Positions 25,721 through 34,298 of a stretch of DNA of 64,000 nt are shown here, piece after piece. The position numbers were made by a program, and so were the translations under genes. How positions within the stretch are numbered: position 1 is the first letter of the stretch; every line of letters begins with the position of its first letter. This DNA is from Christiangramia sediminis (GTDB lineage: Bacteria; Bacteroidota; Bacteroidia; Flavobacteriales; Flavobacteriaceae): contig NZ_JAJBZG010000005.1 of assembly GCF_020552705.1 (NCBI RefSeq), forward strand, positions 434,001 to 498,000, read 5' to 3'. The notes beneath the pieces were generated by a model. It was not told where the DNA came from, ran no database searches, and saw only the letters and a list, made by a program, of their open reading frames with translations.

Positions 25721-26596
25721 TTAGTTGAAATCAATATATTCTGAAGGATCTACAGGATTCCCTTCATTCCAAAGTTCAAAGTGAAGATGGGGCCCGGTAG
25801 TTAATTCTCCCGTATTTCCTGCTGTAGCGATCACTTCACCACCCCGAACCATATCTCCCTGGGACTTGGTAAGGGAAGCATTATGTTTATACACAGAAAT
25901 CAAGCCGTAGCTATGCTCAATAAGAATTACATAGCCTGTCCCCGCAGTCCATTCAGCGAAGATCACCCTGCCATCGGCTACAGATTTTATGGGAGAATTT
26001 CTGGTAGTCACAATATCAACAGCATAGTGTTTATCCTTAATATTATAAGATTCAGAAATAGAACCTTTTACCGGCGGAAAAAGTGAAAAATTAATATTGT
26101 CTGTGGCTGTGGGTAGGATATTATATTTATCCTCCTGAGCAACTTCTTCTCTTAAAAGTGAATCAGCCTTTATTCTATTTATTTCCTCATATTCAACATC
26201 TGTAATGGGCTGACTCAATATTGAATCCCGATTTAATTGATCCAGATCCAGTTCTCCGGTAAGAGCATTCTTTATAGAATTCAAATATTGATCGTTCAGT
26301 CTAAGTACAGTCTGAAGGGAATCTGAGGTATAGGCAAGGTTGGCTGCTTTTTCTTTGAGCTGGGCACTTGAATAGCCCGGTATATACTCACGTAAGGGGG
26401 TAAAAGCAATTAAAATAGTTGTGGCCAAAATTAAAAAGATCACCGATAAACCTACCGCAACAAAAACATTGAGGCGGGTTAATCTAAATGAAAAACGTTC
26501 TTCAAAAGTATCTTCGTTAAGCACAACCATTCTGTACTTATGAAGCAGCTTTTTTGTGAACTTCTTTTTTGTTTTTTTCTCCTTAGCCATAGCCAT
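25721..26596 (-). CDS. M23 family cell-wall endopeptidase, membrane-anchored
   Basis: 291 residues. A basic cytoplasmic start (Lys-rich, 1-37) leads into one membrane helix (about 48-70), then a coiled linker and a C-terminal LytM domain (about 180-290). Zinc ligands are visible as HYAVDI and HLHFE, the classic HxxxD and HxH pattern, with TAGNTGELTTGPH between them. It should cut peptidoglycan cross-links or act as a regulator of such cutting, in the periplasm. It is the first gene of the seven-gene run and is divergent from tatA. Confidence 0.93.
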   Translation of the reverse strand: MAMAKEKKTKKKFTKKLLHKYRMVVLNEDTFEERFSFRLTRLNVFVAVGLSVIFLILATTILIAFTPLREYIPGYSSAQLKEKAANLAYTSDSLQTVLRLNDQYLNSIKNALTGELDLDQLNRDSILSQPITDVEYEEINRIKADSLLREEVAQEDKYNILPTATDNINFSLFPPVKGSISESYNIKDKHYAVDIVTTRNSPIKSVADGRVIFAEWTAGTGYVILIEHSYGLISVYKHNASLTKSQGDMVRGGEVIATAGNTGELTTGPHLHFELWNEGNPVDPSEYIDFN

Positions 26597-26721
26597 AATT
26601 AAGTATTACAAAGATAAATTAAATAATTTCCCGCCATATAACCCCAATGGACTTATTAAAATAGGTAATTAGGGATTATTAATTTATTGTCTTCTTAACG
26701 TTTAAATTGCTTAATTCTTGC

Positions 26722-26729
26722 TAAGTTTG
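26722..26729 (+). promoter_or_regulatory. -7 box for tatA
   Basis: TAAGTTTG matches TAnnTTTG, 19 bases before the tatA ATG. No clear -33 TTG at standard spacing. Confidence 0.5.
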
Positions 26730-26748
26730 TAGAACTAAATTAAAAGAC

Positions 26749-26958
26749 ATGAACGCATTTATTTTGCCTTTGGCTATAGGAGCACCACAAATAATTTTAA
26801 TTGTAGTGGTGATATTGTTGCTTTTTGGGGGCCGTAAAATTCCTGAATTAATGAGAGGTCTTGGTAGCGGAATTAAAGAATTTAAAGATGCTTCTAAGGA
26901 TGATGAGAATGGAACAAATCCAGATGAAAGTAAAAAAGTTCCAGGCGAGAATAAATAA
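26749..26958 (+). CDS. tatA: Twin-arginine translocase subunit TatA/TatE
   Basis: 69 residues. One N-terminal membrane helix (about 10-25) ends at the FGGRKIPEL hinge, followed by an amphipathic helix ([14 protein letters not shown]) and a polar tail. This is the TatA/E pattern; oligomers form the pore that passes folded proteins through the inner membrane. tatC is not in the window. Single-gene unit with its own promoter and a strong terminator. Confidence 0.94.
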   Translation: MNAFILPLAIGAPQIILIVVVILLLFGGRKIPELMRGLGSGIKEFKDASKDDENGTNPDESKKVPGENK

Positions 26959-26975
26959 TTGCCGTTTCTATATAA

Positions 26976-27010
26976 AAAATAAAACCCAACTTTTCAGTTG
27001 GGTTTTTTAT
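26976..27010. terminator. Bidirectional terminator between tatA and the DUF4837 gene
   Basis: AACCCAAC and GTTGGGTT arms (26983-27004) around TTTTCA, with TTTTTTATTT after it on the plus strand and a T-rich stretch on the minus strand. It serves both convergent genes. Confidence 0.88.
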
Positions 27011-27994
27011 TTATTCAATTTTCGCTGACTGCAGTATCGCATCGAGTTCAAAAATATTATCTCGTTTACTTCGTGAAGGTGAGAATACAAAACCTTCCAG
27101 AATTAAAAATCTATCATTTTCTTCATCTTTCACCGCATAATTCACAAAAGGACCTGCCATAAAATCGTTTTGAACTTCCCATGTTCCACGAGTTTCATAA
27201 GCAAATTTACCGTCTATCTCAGTTTCGAATAGATAAGGTGCATAAGCCTTTTCTGTGATCATATAAGAGTCTTCCAACCTTCCCGGTATTTGCGCCTTGC
27301 CAATAGAATCTCTCATCTTAATAATATTGGAAATAACGCTGGAATCGTTCTCAATTTGACTAATAGGAACTTCGTAAACAAGAATTTCCATACTTCCTTT
27401 GGGGATCTCTTTTCTTATCCAGGAGAAATGCTCTTCCTCCTTCGCATATCTATAAGCTGAAGGAAATTTAAGGTTTACACCAAATTTCTCATTTAAAGCA
27501 TCATCCTTTTTCAGAGACTTTCTTATTCTCCTTTGTTTTTCGGTTAATTCCGTTTTTTTAAGGATATTAATAATAGAATCAGCTTCTTTATTGATAACCT
27601 CGATAATTTCACCGGAATTTTCACCCTGAATTACGATCCCGGTTTGCGGTCTCGAAAATTCATCATTTATAAGGTCCATGCCTTTATTTCCACCTTCTTC
27701 AATCTTAAGAAAGATACGGCTATTTCTAACGAAGCCTGTAAAGGTTTCCGGGGGAATTTGACTTAAACTGAACAAAGGTTCTTCCTGAGGCAGCCCATCA
27801 ACCGGAGCGGCAAGATTAGTCCTGATCGCCTCTCCTACTTCTCCCTCCCAAAGTTGATTATTTATTACTACGGTAAGCTGATTGATATTTCCAGAAGAAT
27901 CAGTTAAGATTCTGTCATTTTTACTGGATTTTTCATCGTTTTTACAGGAAATTAAAAAGAAAATACTTGCTAGCAGGATTAGGCTACGTTTCAT
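27011..27994 (-). CDS. DUF4837 family lipoprotein
   Basis: 327 residues. The lipoprotein signal peptide has its lipidated Cys at residue 17 (FFLISC). The mature part is polar and mixed alpha/beta, with a central GVNLKFPSAYRYAKEEEHFSWIRKEIPKGS region that matches my memory of DUF4837, a Bacteroidota family of unknown function. It lies 25 bases after the LysM transglycosylase gene, so the pair may act together at the cell wall. Confidence 0.72.
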   Translation of the reverse strand: MKRSLILLASIFFLISCKNDEKSSKNDRILTDSSGNINQLTVVINNQLWEGEVGEAIRTNLAAPVDGLPQEEPLFSLSQIPPETFTGFVRNSRIFLKIEEGGNKGMDLINDEFSRPQTGIVIQGENSGEIIEVINKEADSIINILKKTELTEKQRRIRKSLKKDDALNEKFGVNLKFPSAYRYAKEEEHFSWIRKEIPKGSMEILVYEVPISQIENDSSVISNIIKMRDSIGKAQIPGRLEDSYMITEKAYAPYLFETEIDGKFAYETRGTWEVQNDFMAGPFVNYAVKDEENDRFLILEGFVFSPSRSKRDNIFELDAILQSAKIE

Positions 27995-28019
27995 TTTTTC
28001 GGTTTTGGTTTAATACCTT

Positions 28020-29606
28020 TCAACCCTTGGAAAGTTTAAGTTTCATTCCCGGTTTAAGGCTATTTGTGTTCATATCATTCCATGACCTCAAATTTTGTAC
28101 CGTAACGCCGGGGAACTTCTTTGAAATACTCCAAAGGGAGTCTCCGTTCTTTACTGTGTACACTCTTGAATCTGAACTTTTTCCTGAACCGGATGCATTT
28201 GAACTTGAAGCAACTTCTACCGGTTTTCGGGGATAGATGGTTAAATACTGGCCTACCCGAAGGTTGTTACTTCTCATATTATTCCAGCTCTTGATGCTGC
28301 TAATACCAACTCCGTATTTCTCCGCTATTTTTCCTAAATAATCTCCGCTCCTAACTTTATACCGAATTCGGTCTTCGGTTTCAACATACTGCGGAAGGTC
28401 CTTCTTTTCTTCAGCTTTCTGATTCTCTACAAAATCGTAAATAGCGCTCTCATTAGAAACAAATTTACCTGTGGCTGGCTTCGGAAGTCTTAAACTGTAC
28501 TTTTCGTCTTCTACAAATGGAATAATATCAAGTTTATAGCTTGGGTTTAAAAACTGTAACATTTCCTTTTCAACACCTGTTATTTTGGTAATTTGATCAA
28601 AAGAGAGTAATTGTTTTACCTGAATGGTATCTGTTTCAAAGTACACTACATCTGGGTTTGGTGGCTGAAAATTATGCTCATCGGCATACTCGAATAAATA
28701 CAGAGTGGCCAGGAATGCAGGAACATATCCAGCTGTTTCACGTGGAAGAAATCTTCTCAAATGCCAGTAATCTGTAGAACCACCGCTCCTTCTAATCGCT
28801 TTTGAAACATTCCCCGGACCGGAGTTATAAGATGCCAGTACAAGGTCCCAGTCACCAAATACTTTATAAAGACTCGCCAGGTATTGCGCGGCTGCTTCAG
28901 TGGCTCTTTCAGGATCCATACGTTCATCTACATAAGAACTAACATCAAGGCCATGCATTTTTCCGGTAGTGAACATAAATTGCCACAAACCGGTTGCCCC
29001 TACCCTGGATTTTGCCCTGGGATTTAAAGCAGATTCAACTATAGCCAGGTATTTTATCTCTAAAGGAATATCATATTTATCCAGTTCCTGCTCAAACATG
29101 GGAAAATAATAGGTACTCAAAGCCATTAAGCGTTCCATCCCTTGCTTATTCCTTTTAAGATAGGATTTTATAACACTTTCAAGAATCGGATTATATTCTA
29201 CGTTAAAGGGAGTTCTTGCATTCAGTTTGGCAAGACGGGCCTTTAGGGTATCGGTAGGAAGCTCTTTATATACTACATCTTCATAATCTTGCTCTCTGAT
29301 ACTTTTCTGCATTGTTTCAAAAAGCTCTGAATTTGTTAATTCTAGCTTCCATAAAGAATCTATGGTTTTAGCGCGGGGAAGATCCTGGAGTTTTACCTTT
29401 GAAGAATCCCTGATAACTGCAGAGATAGGTAATTTATCTCTAAATTCAGGGTCAGGCTGAGCTAGCTTTATTTCTGTATCGTCGCTTTTCTGAAATATCT
29501 GAACGCGGAAATTAGCTTTTTCTACTCTCTCCTTGTTCTGTTTTTCCTGAGCCAGAGTAGAAATTCCAGCCAGGAGCAACACCATTAAAATTTTTCGTTT
29601 CAGCAT
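28020..29606 (-). CDS. LysM lytic murein transglycosylase (MltD-like)
   Basis: 528 residues. A signal peptide (about 1-19) is followed by an N-terminal helical region, then a type 1 lytic transglycosylase domain (about 170-300). The catalytic Glu is in IVESALNPRAKS, with GATGLWQFM and ASYNSGPGNV as further motifs. Two LysM repeats follow (about 410-455 and 480-526, YKVRSGDYLGKIAEKYGV and YTVKNGDSLWSISKKFPG). It cleaves glycan strands in the periplasm. It lies 49 bases downstream of pgk on the same strand. Confidence 0.94.
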   Translation of the reverse strand: MLKRKILMVLLLAGISTLAQEKQNKERVEKANFRVQIFQKSDDTEIKLAQPDPEFRDKLPISAVIRDSSKVKLQDLPRAKTIDSLWKLELTNSELFETMQKSIREQDYEDVVYKELPTDTLKARLAKLNARTPFNVEYNPILESVIKSYLKRNKQGMERLMALSTYYFPMFEQELDKYDIPLEIKYLAIVESALNPRAKSRVGATGLWQFMFTTGKMHGLDVSSYVDERMDPERATEAAAQYLASLYKVFGDWDLVLASYNSGPGNVSKAIRRSGGSTDYWHLRRFLPRETAGYVPAFLATLYLFEYADEHNFQPPNPDVVYFETDTIQVKQLLSFDQITKITGVEKEMLQFLNPSYKLDIIPFVEDEKYSLRLPKPATGKFVSNESAIYDFVENQKAEEKKDLPQYVETEDRIRYKVRSGDYLGKIAEKYGVGISSIKSWNNMRSNNLRVGQYLTIYPRKPVEVASSSNASGSGKSSDSRVYTVKNGDSLWSISKKFPGVTVQNLRSWNDMNTNSLKPGMKLKLSKG

Positions 29607-29655
29607 ATATTCATTTTACATTAACAAACGAAAAGTTAGCAATATTCGTACCTCT

Positions 29656-30840
29656 TTAATTTTTAATTGCCTCAATTCCTGGTAAGGATTTTCCTTCCAA
29701 CATCTCAAGCATAGCGCCACCGCCGGTAGAAACGTAACTTACCTTATCTTCCAGTCCGAATTTTTTAACAGCTGCTACTGAATCTCCTCCTCCAACAAGA
29801 GAAAAAGCACCATTCTTCGTGGCTTCAGCAATAGCCTGTCCTAGTTGTATAGTTCCCTGGGCAAAAGTGTCCATCTCAAAAACGCCCAAAGGACCGTTCC
29901 ATAGAATTATCTTAGAATTCTTGATCACATTAGAAAAATTTCTAATTGTTTCTGGACCTACATCAAGTCCCATCCAACCGTCAGGAATATTATCTACACT
30001 TTCAGTTTGAGTGCTGGCCTGTTCTGAAAAGCTATCTGCAATGATAGAATCTACCGGCAAATGTACCTCCACTCCTTTTTCTTTAGCTTTTTTAAGGATT
30101 TCCAAAGCCAGTTCCTGTTTATCATCTTCTACCAGAGAAGTTCCAATATGTCCTCCCTGAGCTTTGATGAAGGTATAGGTCATTCCACCACCAATTATCA
30201 AATGGTCAATTTTATCCAGAATATTTTCTATAACGGTGATCTTGGAAGATACTTTTGCTCCACCCAGAACAGCGGTCACAGGTTTTTCGGTACTATTAAG
30301 AACCTTATCCAAACTTTTTATTTCTTTCGCAAGTAGATACCCGAAACATTTATCTTCAAAAAACTTAGCTACAACTGTCGTAGAGGCGTGAGCTCTGTGA
30401 GCGGTTCCAAACGCATCATTCACATAGATATCCCCTAATTTTGAAAGATTTCTGGCAAAATCCTCATCTCCATTAGTTTCTTCTTCATGAAATCGAAGAT
30501 TTTCAAGTAAGAGAATTTCACCTGGTTGTAAGGCATTCGCTGCTTTTTCAACCTCTTCGCCAATACTATCCTCAACAAATTTAACTTCAACACCCATTAC
30601 TTCAGACACCTTACTGCTAATATGTTGCAGGGAATACTTACTTTCTTTTCCCTTTGGTCTTCCTAAATGAGACATCAGGACAACACTACCACCATCTTCC
30701 AGAATTTTAATAATCGTGGGCTTGGCCGCTTCAATACGATTTGCATCTGTCACTTTTCTATCTTCATCCAACGGAACATTAAAATCCACTCTTATAAGTG
30801 CTCTTTTATTATTAAAATTGTAGTCGTCTATAGTTTTCAT
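29656..30840 (-). CDS. pgk: Phosphoglycerate kinase
   Basis: 394 residues, standard length. It contains RVDFNVPLD near the N-terminus, GGAKVSSKI in the centre and the nucleotide-binding [13 protein letters not shown] near the C-terminus. It makes ATP from 1,3-bisphosphoglycerate in glycolysis and runs in reverse in gluconeogenesis. It stands apart from gap or other glycolytic genes, and is divergent from holB. Confidence 0.98.
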   Translation of the reverse strand: MKTIDDYNFNNKRALIRVDFNVPLDEDRKVTDANRIEAAKPTIIKILEDGGSVVLMSHLGRPKGKESKYSLQHISSKVSEVMGVEVKFVEDSIGEEVEKAANALQPGEILLLENLRFHEEETNGDEDFARNLSKLGDIYVNDAFGTAHRAHASTTVVAKFFEDKCFGYLLAKEIKSLDKVLNSTEKPVTAVLGGAKVSSKITVIENILDKIDHLIIGGGMTYTFIKAQGGHIGTSLVEDDKQELALEILKKAKEKGVEVHLPVDSIIADSFSEQASTQTESVDNIPDGWMGLDVGPETIRNFSNVIKNSKIILWNGPLGVFEMDTFAQGTIQLGQAIAEATKNGAFSLVGGGDSVAAVKKFGLEDKVSYVSTGGGAMLEMLEGKSLPGIEAIKN

Positions 30841-30944
30841 CCGTATTCTTATTTATTATTATTGGGTAAGATGCAATTCTCCGTATTTCAGTTTTAATAC
30901 TATCTAAATAGCATTATTGCTCATTTCTTAGGATTGCTTTCTTA

Positions 30945-30952
30945 CAAATATA
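30945..30952 (-). promoter_or_regulatory. -7 box for pgk
   Basis: TATATTTG on the minus strand, about 105 bases before the pgk ATG, implying a leader of roughly 100 bases. No leader structure was recognised. Confidence 0.45.
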
Positions 30953-30986
30953 ATTTTTTCCGAAGATAATAAAGCTTATATAATTT

Positions 30987-30994
30987 TATATTTG
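30987..30994 (+). promoter_or_regulatory. -7 box immediately before the holB start
   Basis: TATATTTG ends only three bases before the ATG at 30998. If used, transcription would begin at or just around the start codon. Confidence 0.45.
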
Positions 30995-30997
30995 CCT

Positions 30998-32155
30998 ATG
31001 CTTTTTAATGATGTAATAGGTCTTCCGCATATAAAAAATCACCTGACGACCACGGCAGACAGAAACAGGATTCCGCATGCACAGCTTTTTACCGGTAAGC
31101 CCGGAAGTGGTGCTTTACCTATGGCTATTGCCTATGCGCAATATATTTTATGTAAAAACACCGGGGGAGAGAATAACGATGAAACTGCTGCAAACTGCAA
31201 TCTGAAATTCAGAAATTTCTCTCATCCAGATCTGCATTTTGCCTTTCCGGTTGCAGCCAATGATAAGGTAAAAAGTCATCCGGTTTCTTCTCATTTTCTT
31301 GATGAGTGGAGAAATTTTCTGAAAACCAATGCGTACGGAAGTCTGTATGATTGGTATCAAAGTCTGGGAGTTGAAAACAAACAGGGAAAGATTGGAGTTG
31401 ATGAGGCTCAGAATATCGTTAAATCTTTATCCTTAAAAGCTTATGAAGGCGGATTTAAGGTAATGATCATCTGGATGGCTGAAAAAATGAATACCGAAGC
31501 CGCTAACAAATTGCTTAAATTAATTGAAGAACCCCCAAATAATACTGTTTTCATCTTAATTGCTGAAGATGAAGAACAAATTATTCAAACCATACGTTCA
31601 AGGTGTCAGAGTCTGTACTTTCCTCCGTTAAGCGAATCTGATATTGCCGAAAACCTGGAGAAAAGAGAAAATTGCAATCCGGCTATAGCTAAAAAGATCG
31701 CGCATCAGGCAAATGGAGATTATACAAAAGCTACTCATATTTTAAGAAAGAATGCCGGAGACGAACAATTTGAGGCCTGGTTTATAAGCTGGATAAGAAG
31801 TGCTTTTAAAGCCAAAGGAAATAAATCTACCGTACTGGAACTTGTAGCATGGAGTGAAGAAATTGCGGCTTTGGGACGTGAAACCCAAAAAAGCTTTCTA
31901 CTGTATTGTATTGATTTTTTCCGTCAGTCCTTATTAATGAATTATAAGGCAAAAACACTGGTTTATTTGGAACCTTCTGCTGAAAAATTTAAACTTGAAA
32001 ATTTTGCTCCATATGTCCACGGAAATAATATTATAGAAATAACCGATGCATTGGAAACAGCCATTTATCATATTGAACGAAACGGTAATTCTAAAATAAT
32101 CCTAACCGATCTATCAATTAGACTAACCAGATTTTTACATAAAAAAGCAGCTTAA
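30998..32155 (+). CDS. holB: DNA polymerase III delta' subunit
   Basis: 385 residues from the ATG at 30998 (MLFNDVIGLPHIKNHL); an in-frame TTG two codons earlier is less likely. It is an AAA+ clamp-loader subunit. The P-loop region reads GKPGSGALP, lacking the usual Lys-Thr, and the SRC sensor is present in IRSRCQSL. Degenerate ATP binding is known for delta'. Only two Cys are seen in the region where many homologues have a four-Cys zinc module. It loads the sliding clamp during replication. It lies 2 bases before the DoxX-like gene. Confidence 0.88.
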   Translation: MLFNDVIGLPHIKNHLTTTADRNRIPHAQLFTGKPGSGALPMAIAYAQYILCKNTGGENNDETAANCNLKFRNFSHPDLHFAFPVAANDKVKSHPVSSHFLDEWRNFLKTNAYGSLYDWYQSLGVENKQGKIGVDEAQNIVKSLSLKAYEGGFKVMIIWMAEKMNTEAANKLLKLIEEPPNNTVFILIAEDEEQIIQTIRSRCQSLYFPPLSESDIAENLEKRENCNPAIAKKIAHQANGDYTKATHILRKNAGDEQFEAWFISWIRSAFKAKGNKSTVLELVAWSEEIAALGRETQKSFLLYCIDFFRQSLLMNYKAKTLVYLEPSAEKFKLENFAPYVHGNNIIEITDALETAIYHIERNGNSKIILTDLSIRLTRFLHKKAA

Positions 32156-32157
32156 AC

Positions 32158-32553
32158 ATGGACAATCTAACAACTAACATCCCCGAAATTTTAATCCTTC
32201 TCTTTATTCTTATTACATTTTTACAATCAGGAATAGACAAGGCAGCAGACTGGAAGGGAAACACAGGATGGTTAAAAGAGCATTTTTCAGGAACTATATT
32301 ATCTGGAATGGTTCCGCTAATGGTCGGGATCATAATGATCATTGAAATAATTACGGGAATCCTTGCTATAGCGGCGATTTTTCACCTTTTCGCTTATGAT
32401 GATTCAACATTTGCTCTTTATACCTGCGTGCTGGCCTGCGTAACTCTATTAATGCTATTATTTGGCCAACGTATTGCAAAAGACTACGCCGGGGCATTTA
32501 CACTTACCGGATATTTTATAGTTTCAATTTTCGGAGTTTATATCCTGAGTTAA
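32158..32553 (+). CDS. DoxX-like small membrane protein
   Basis: 131 residues with four membrane helices (about 9-27, 49-75, 83-103 and 110-129). The start ILILLFILITFLQSGIDKAADW fits the DoxX-like superfamily, whose members are linked to redox or membrane homeostasis, usually without defined chemistry. It follows holB directly and ends in a strong bidirectional terminator. Function here unknown. Confidence 0.65.
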   Translation: MDNLTTNIPEILILLFILITFLQSGIDKAADWKGNTGWLKEHFSGTILSGMVPLMVGIIMIIEIITGILAIAAIFHLFAYDDSTFALYTCVLACVTLLMLLFGQRIAKDYAGAFTLTGYFIVSIFGVYILS

Positions 32554-32570
32554 ATTGGAACTAGAATGTA

Positions 32571-32608
32571 ATAAAAAAGGCTTCAGAAAAATCTGAAGCC
32601 TTTTTTAT
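32571..32608. terminator. Bidirectional terminator
   Basis: GGCTTCAGA and TCTGAAGCC (32579-32600) form a 9-bp perfect stem with a four-base loop. T-runs follow on both strands, ending the DoxX-like gene (plus) and the OmpH-like gene (minus). Confidence 0.92.
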
Positions 32609-32624
32609 TTGATTGAAATACAAA

Positions 32625-33182
32625 CTATTCTTCGCTTTCGCTCGTTTCTACTTCGGTTTCAGTTTCTTCAGCTCCATCATATCCTTCGTTCAATTCAGAA
32701 AGAATATCCTGGGTTATATCTAAACCTTCTTCGGCATACATAATGTTAGCGCTTTCGTTAGATCCAAAGATATAAGTGTAATTTTTCTCCTTACCGTAAT
32801 CTTTTACGTAGTCCTTGATTTTAGTTACCAAAGAATCCATTACCGTATTACTTTCTTCTCTAAGACGATTCCCTACCATCTGCTGTTGTTGCTGAAGCAT
32901 TTGTTGCTTCTGCATTAATTCCTGCTCTTTGGCTTTACGGTCAGTTTCAGACATAGAACCCATTTGAGATTGATATTCCTGAACTTCAGCCTGGAATTCC
33001 TGAGCTGCAGCATCTAATTGTTTTCTAACAGAATCAGACTTGGAAGTGAAGTTAGCTTCTACTTCTTTCATCTCCTTGTATTCCTTAATTAGAACTGTTG
33101 TATCAACGTAAGCCGTTTTTTGTTCATTACACGATACCATCAAAATTGCAATTGCTGCAACACCAATAATTTGTTTGATCAT
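32625..33182 (-). CDS. OmpH/Skp-like periplasmic chaperone, lipidated
   Basis: 185 residues from the ATG at 33182. An upstream in-frame start would place the promoter inside the gene. A lipoprotein-type signal (ILMVSC, Cys about residue 18) precedes a long Gln/Lys/Glu-rich helical hairpin (about 45-130) with a QQQQQ run, then a small conserved end (YTYIFGSNESANIMYAEEG) typical of OmpH/Skp. Skp proteins escort outer-membrane proteins across the periplasm. The very acidic tail (ETEVETSESEE) is unusual. It has its own promoter with an upstream palindrome. Confidence 0.8.
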   Translation of the reverse strand: MIKQIIGVAAIAILMVSCNEQKTAYVDTTVLIKEYKEMKEVEANFTSKSDSVRKQLDAAAQEFQAEVQEYQSQMGSMSETDRKAKEQELMQKQQMLQQQQQMVGNRLREESNTVMDSLVTKIKDYVKDYGKEKNYTYIFGSNESANIMYAEEGLDITQDILSELNEGYDGAEETETEVETSESEE

Positions 33183-33202
33183 AATTTTTTCGTTTTGAGT
33201 CG

Positions 33203-33231
33203 CAAATGTATAAAAGTATTTTTTGTACAAA
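33203..33231 (-). promoter_or_regulatory. Promoter of the OmpH-like gene
   Basis: On the minus strand, TTTG (33228-33231) and TACATTTG (33203-33210) are spaced by 17 bases. This is among the best Bacteroidota promoter matches in the window, about 20 bases before the start codon. Confidence 0.75.
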
Positions 33232-33241
33232 AGCAGAAATT

Positions 33242-33261
33242 AAATTAGTTATAACTAATTT
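33242..33261. promoter_or_regulatory. 20-bp perfect palindrome upstream of the OmpH-like promoter
   Basis: AAATTAGTTATAACTAATTT is self-complementary over all 20 bases. It ends about 10 bases upstream of the -33 element, a common place for an activator or repressor dimer site. No T-run follows, so it is not a terminator. Confidence 0.5.
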
Positions 33262-33379
33262 TGATTATAAAAAATATTGAAATAGATTTTCATTATTAAT
33301 TTAGTGACATTATAAGGCTTATCTATGAACGAACTGAATCTCGTGGCATAATTTGCCTAATTATGATTATGAAACCCGC

Positions 33380-34261
33380 TTAAATCGCTTTAAAATGAGT
33401 TTCAGGATCTTTTTTAAAGAAATAGGTTATAGAAGAATACTCTCCAGATCGTTTTGCTTGGTGATTTGAAATAAATCCTCTATAAAAGGCATTAATCAAA
33501 TTGGAACTACCAGGTTTATTTTTCTCACTTAAAAGGCTTACGTAATAAGAATCAAATTTGAGAGGTTTTTCTTCCACTAGTCTAAATCCAAGGTGAGAAA
33601 ATTTCTCTTTAATTCCATTTCTTGAAAAATGCCAAAGATGTCGGGGCACATCCCAGGCCGCCCAATTTTCATTATAATATTTTGAATCATAAGAATTGTA
33701 ATTGGGAACTGCAATTATCAATAAGCCATCATCCTTTAATAATTTCCTGAATTCGGCAACCTTAATCTCAAAATCGGGAATATGTTCCAGAACATGCCAT
33801 AGAGTAATTACATCGTAATTGAGGTTGGTCAATTCAGAAAGTTCAGATTTTAAATTAAGGCCTTTCAAAATCCCAAGCTCGCGAGCAGTGCTATTTGGCT
33901 CTACTCCTTCCACATTCCAGAGAAACTTTTTTATGGTATTTAAAAATTCTCCAGTACCTGCCCCATAATCTAAAATACTACCTTGCTTAATATATCCTCT
34001 TATCCACGTTGTTTTTTTGGAAAGCATGTGAGATTTCACGAGATGATAAATTTTATCCTGAAGACTATTTTCAGAATCTGAGTGAGAAATATAATCCTCA
34101 CTATCGTAATATCTAGATAAATTATCGGGAAGAGGCTGCGTCCTTAAAATACCTTTTTGATATTCTTTAATTTCAAATTTTTCTCCACTCACTAAGTGAT
34201 CTGTGCAAATCAAATTTGATCCAGTTTTAATTTGAGAATTATCTTTATTTGTTTTAATCAA
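33380..34261 (-). CDS. Class I SAM-dependent methyltransferase
   Basis: 293 residues. The SAM-binding motif I is ILDYGAGTGEFL (about 96-107), followed by VITLWHVLEHIPD and LLIIAVPNYNSYDSKYY, a pattern of the Methyltransf_23/UbiG-like group often acting on sugars or small molecules. The N-terminal part (CTDHLVSGEKFEI) keeps the shape of flavobacterial relatives but no paired-Cys zinc motif. It follows mnmG on the same strand across a 37-base gap that contains a parS-like site. Substrate unknown. Confidence 0.8.
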   Translation of the reverse strand: MIKTNKDNSQIKTGSNLICTDHLVSGEKFEIKEYQKGILRTQPLPDNLSRYYDSEDYISHSDSENSLQDKIYHLVKSHMLSKKTTWIRGYIKQGSILDYGAGTGEFLNTIKKFLWNVEGVEPNSTARELGILKGLNLKSELSELTNLNYDVITLWHVLEHIPDFEIKVAEFRKLLKDDGLLIIAVPNYNSYDSKYYNENWAAWDVPRHLWHFSRNGIKEKFSHLGFRLVEEKPLKFDSYYVSLLSEKNKPGSSNLINAFYRGFISNHQAKRSGEYSSITYFFKKDPETHFKAI

Positions 34262-34275
34262 TTCAACTCGATATT

Positions 34276-34291
34276 TGTTCCACGTGGAACA
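34276..34291. other. parS-like centromere site 1
   Basis: TGTTCCACGTGGAACA is a perfect 16-bp palindrome. It matches the widely conserved ParB-binding parS consensus (TGTTnCACGTGnAACA form) in all fixed positions. It lies in the gap between mnmG and the methyltransferase gene. Confidence 0.8.
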
Positions 34292-34298
34292 CTAATAA

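Noticed and set aside
33183-33230. Longer OmpH-like protein starting at 33230
   Set aside because: The extension covers the -7 box and would bury the lipoprotein signal peptide.
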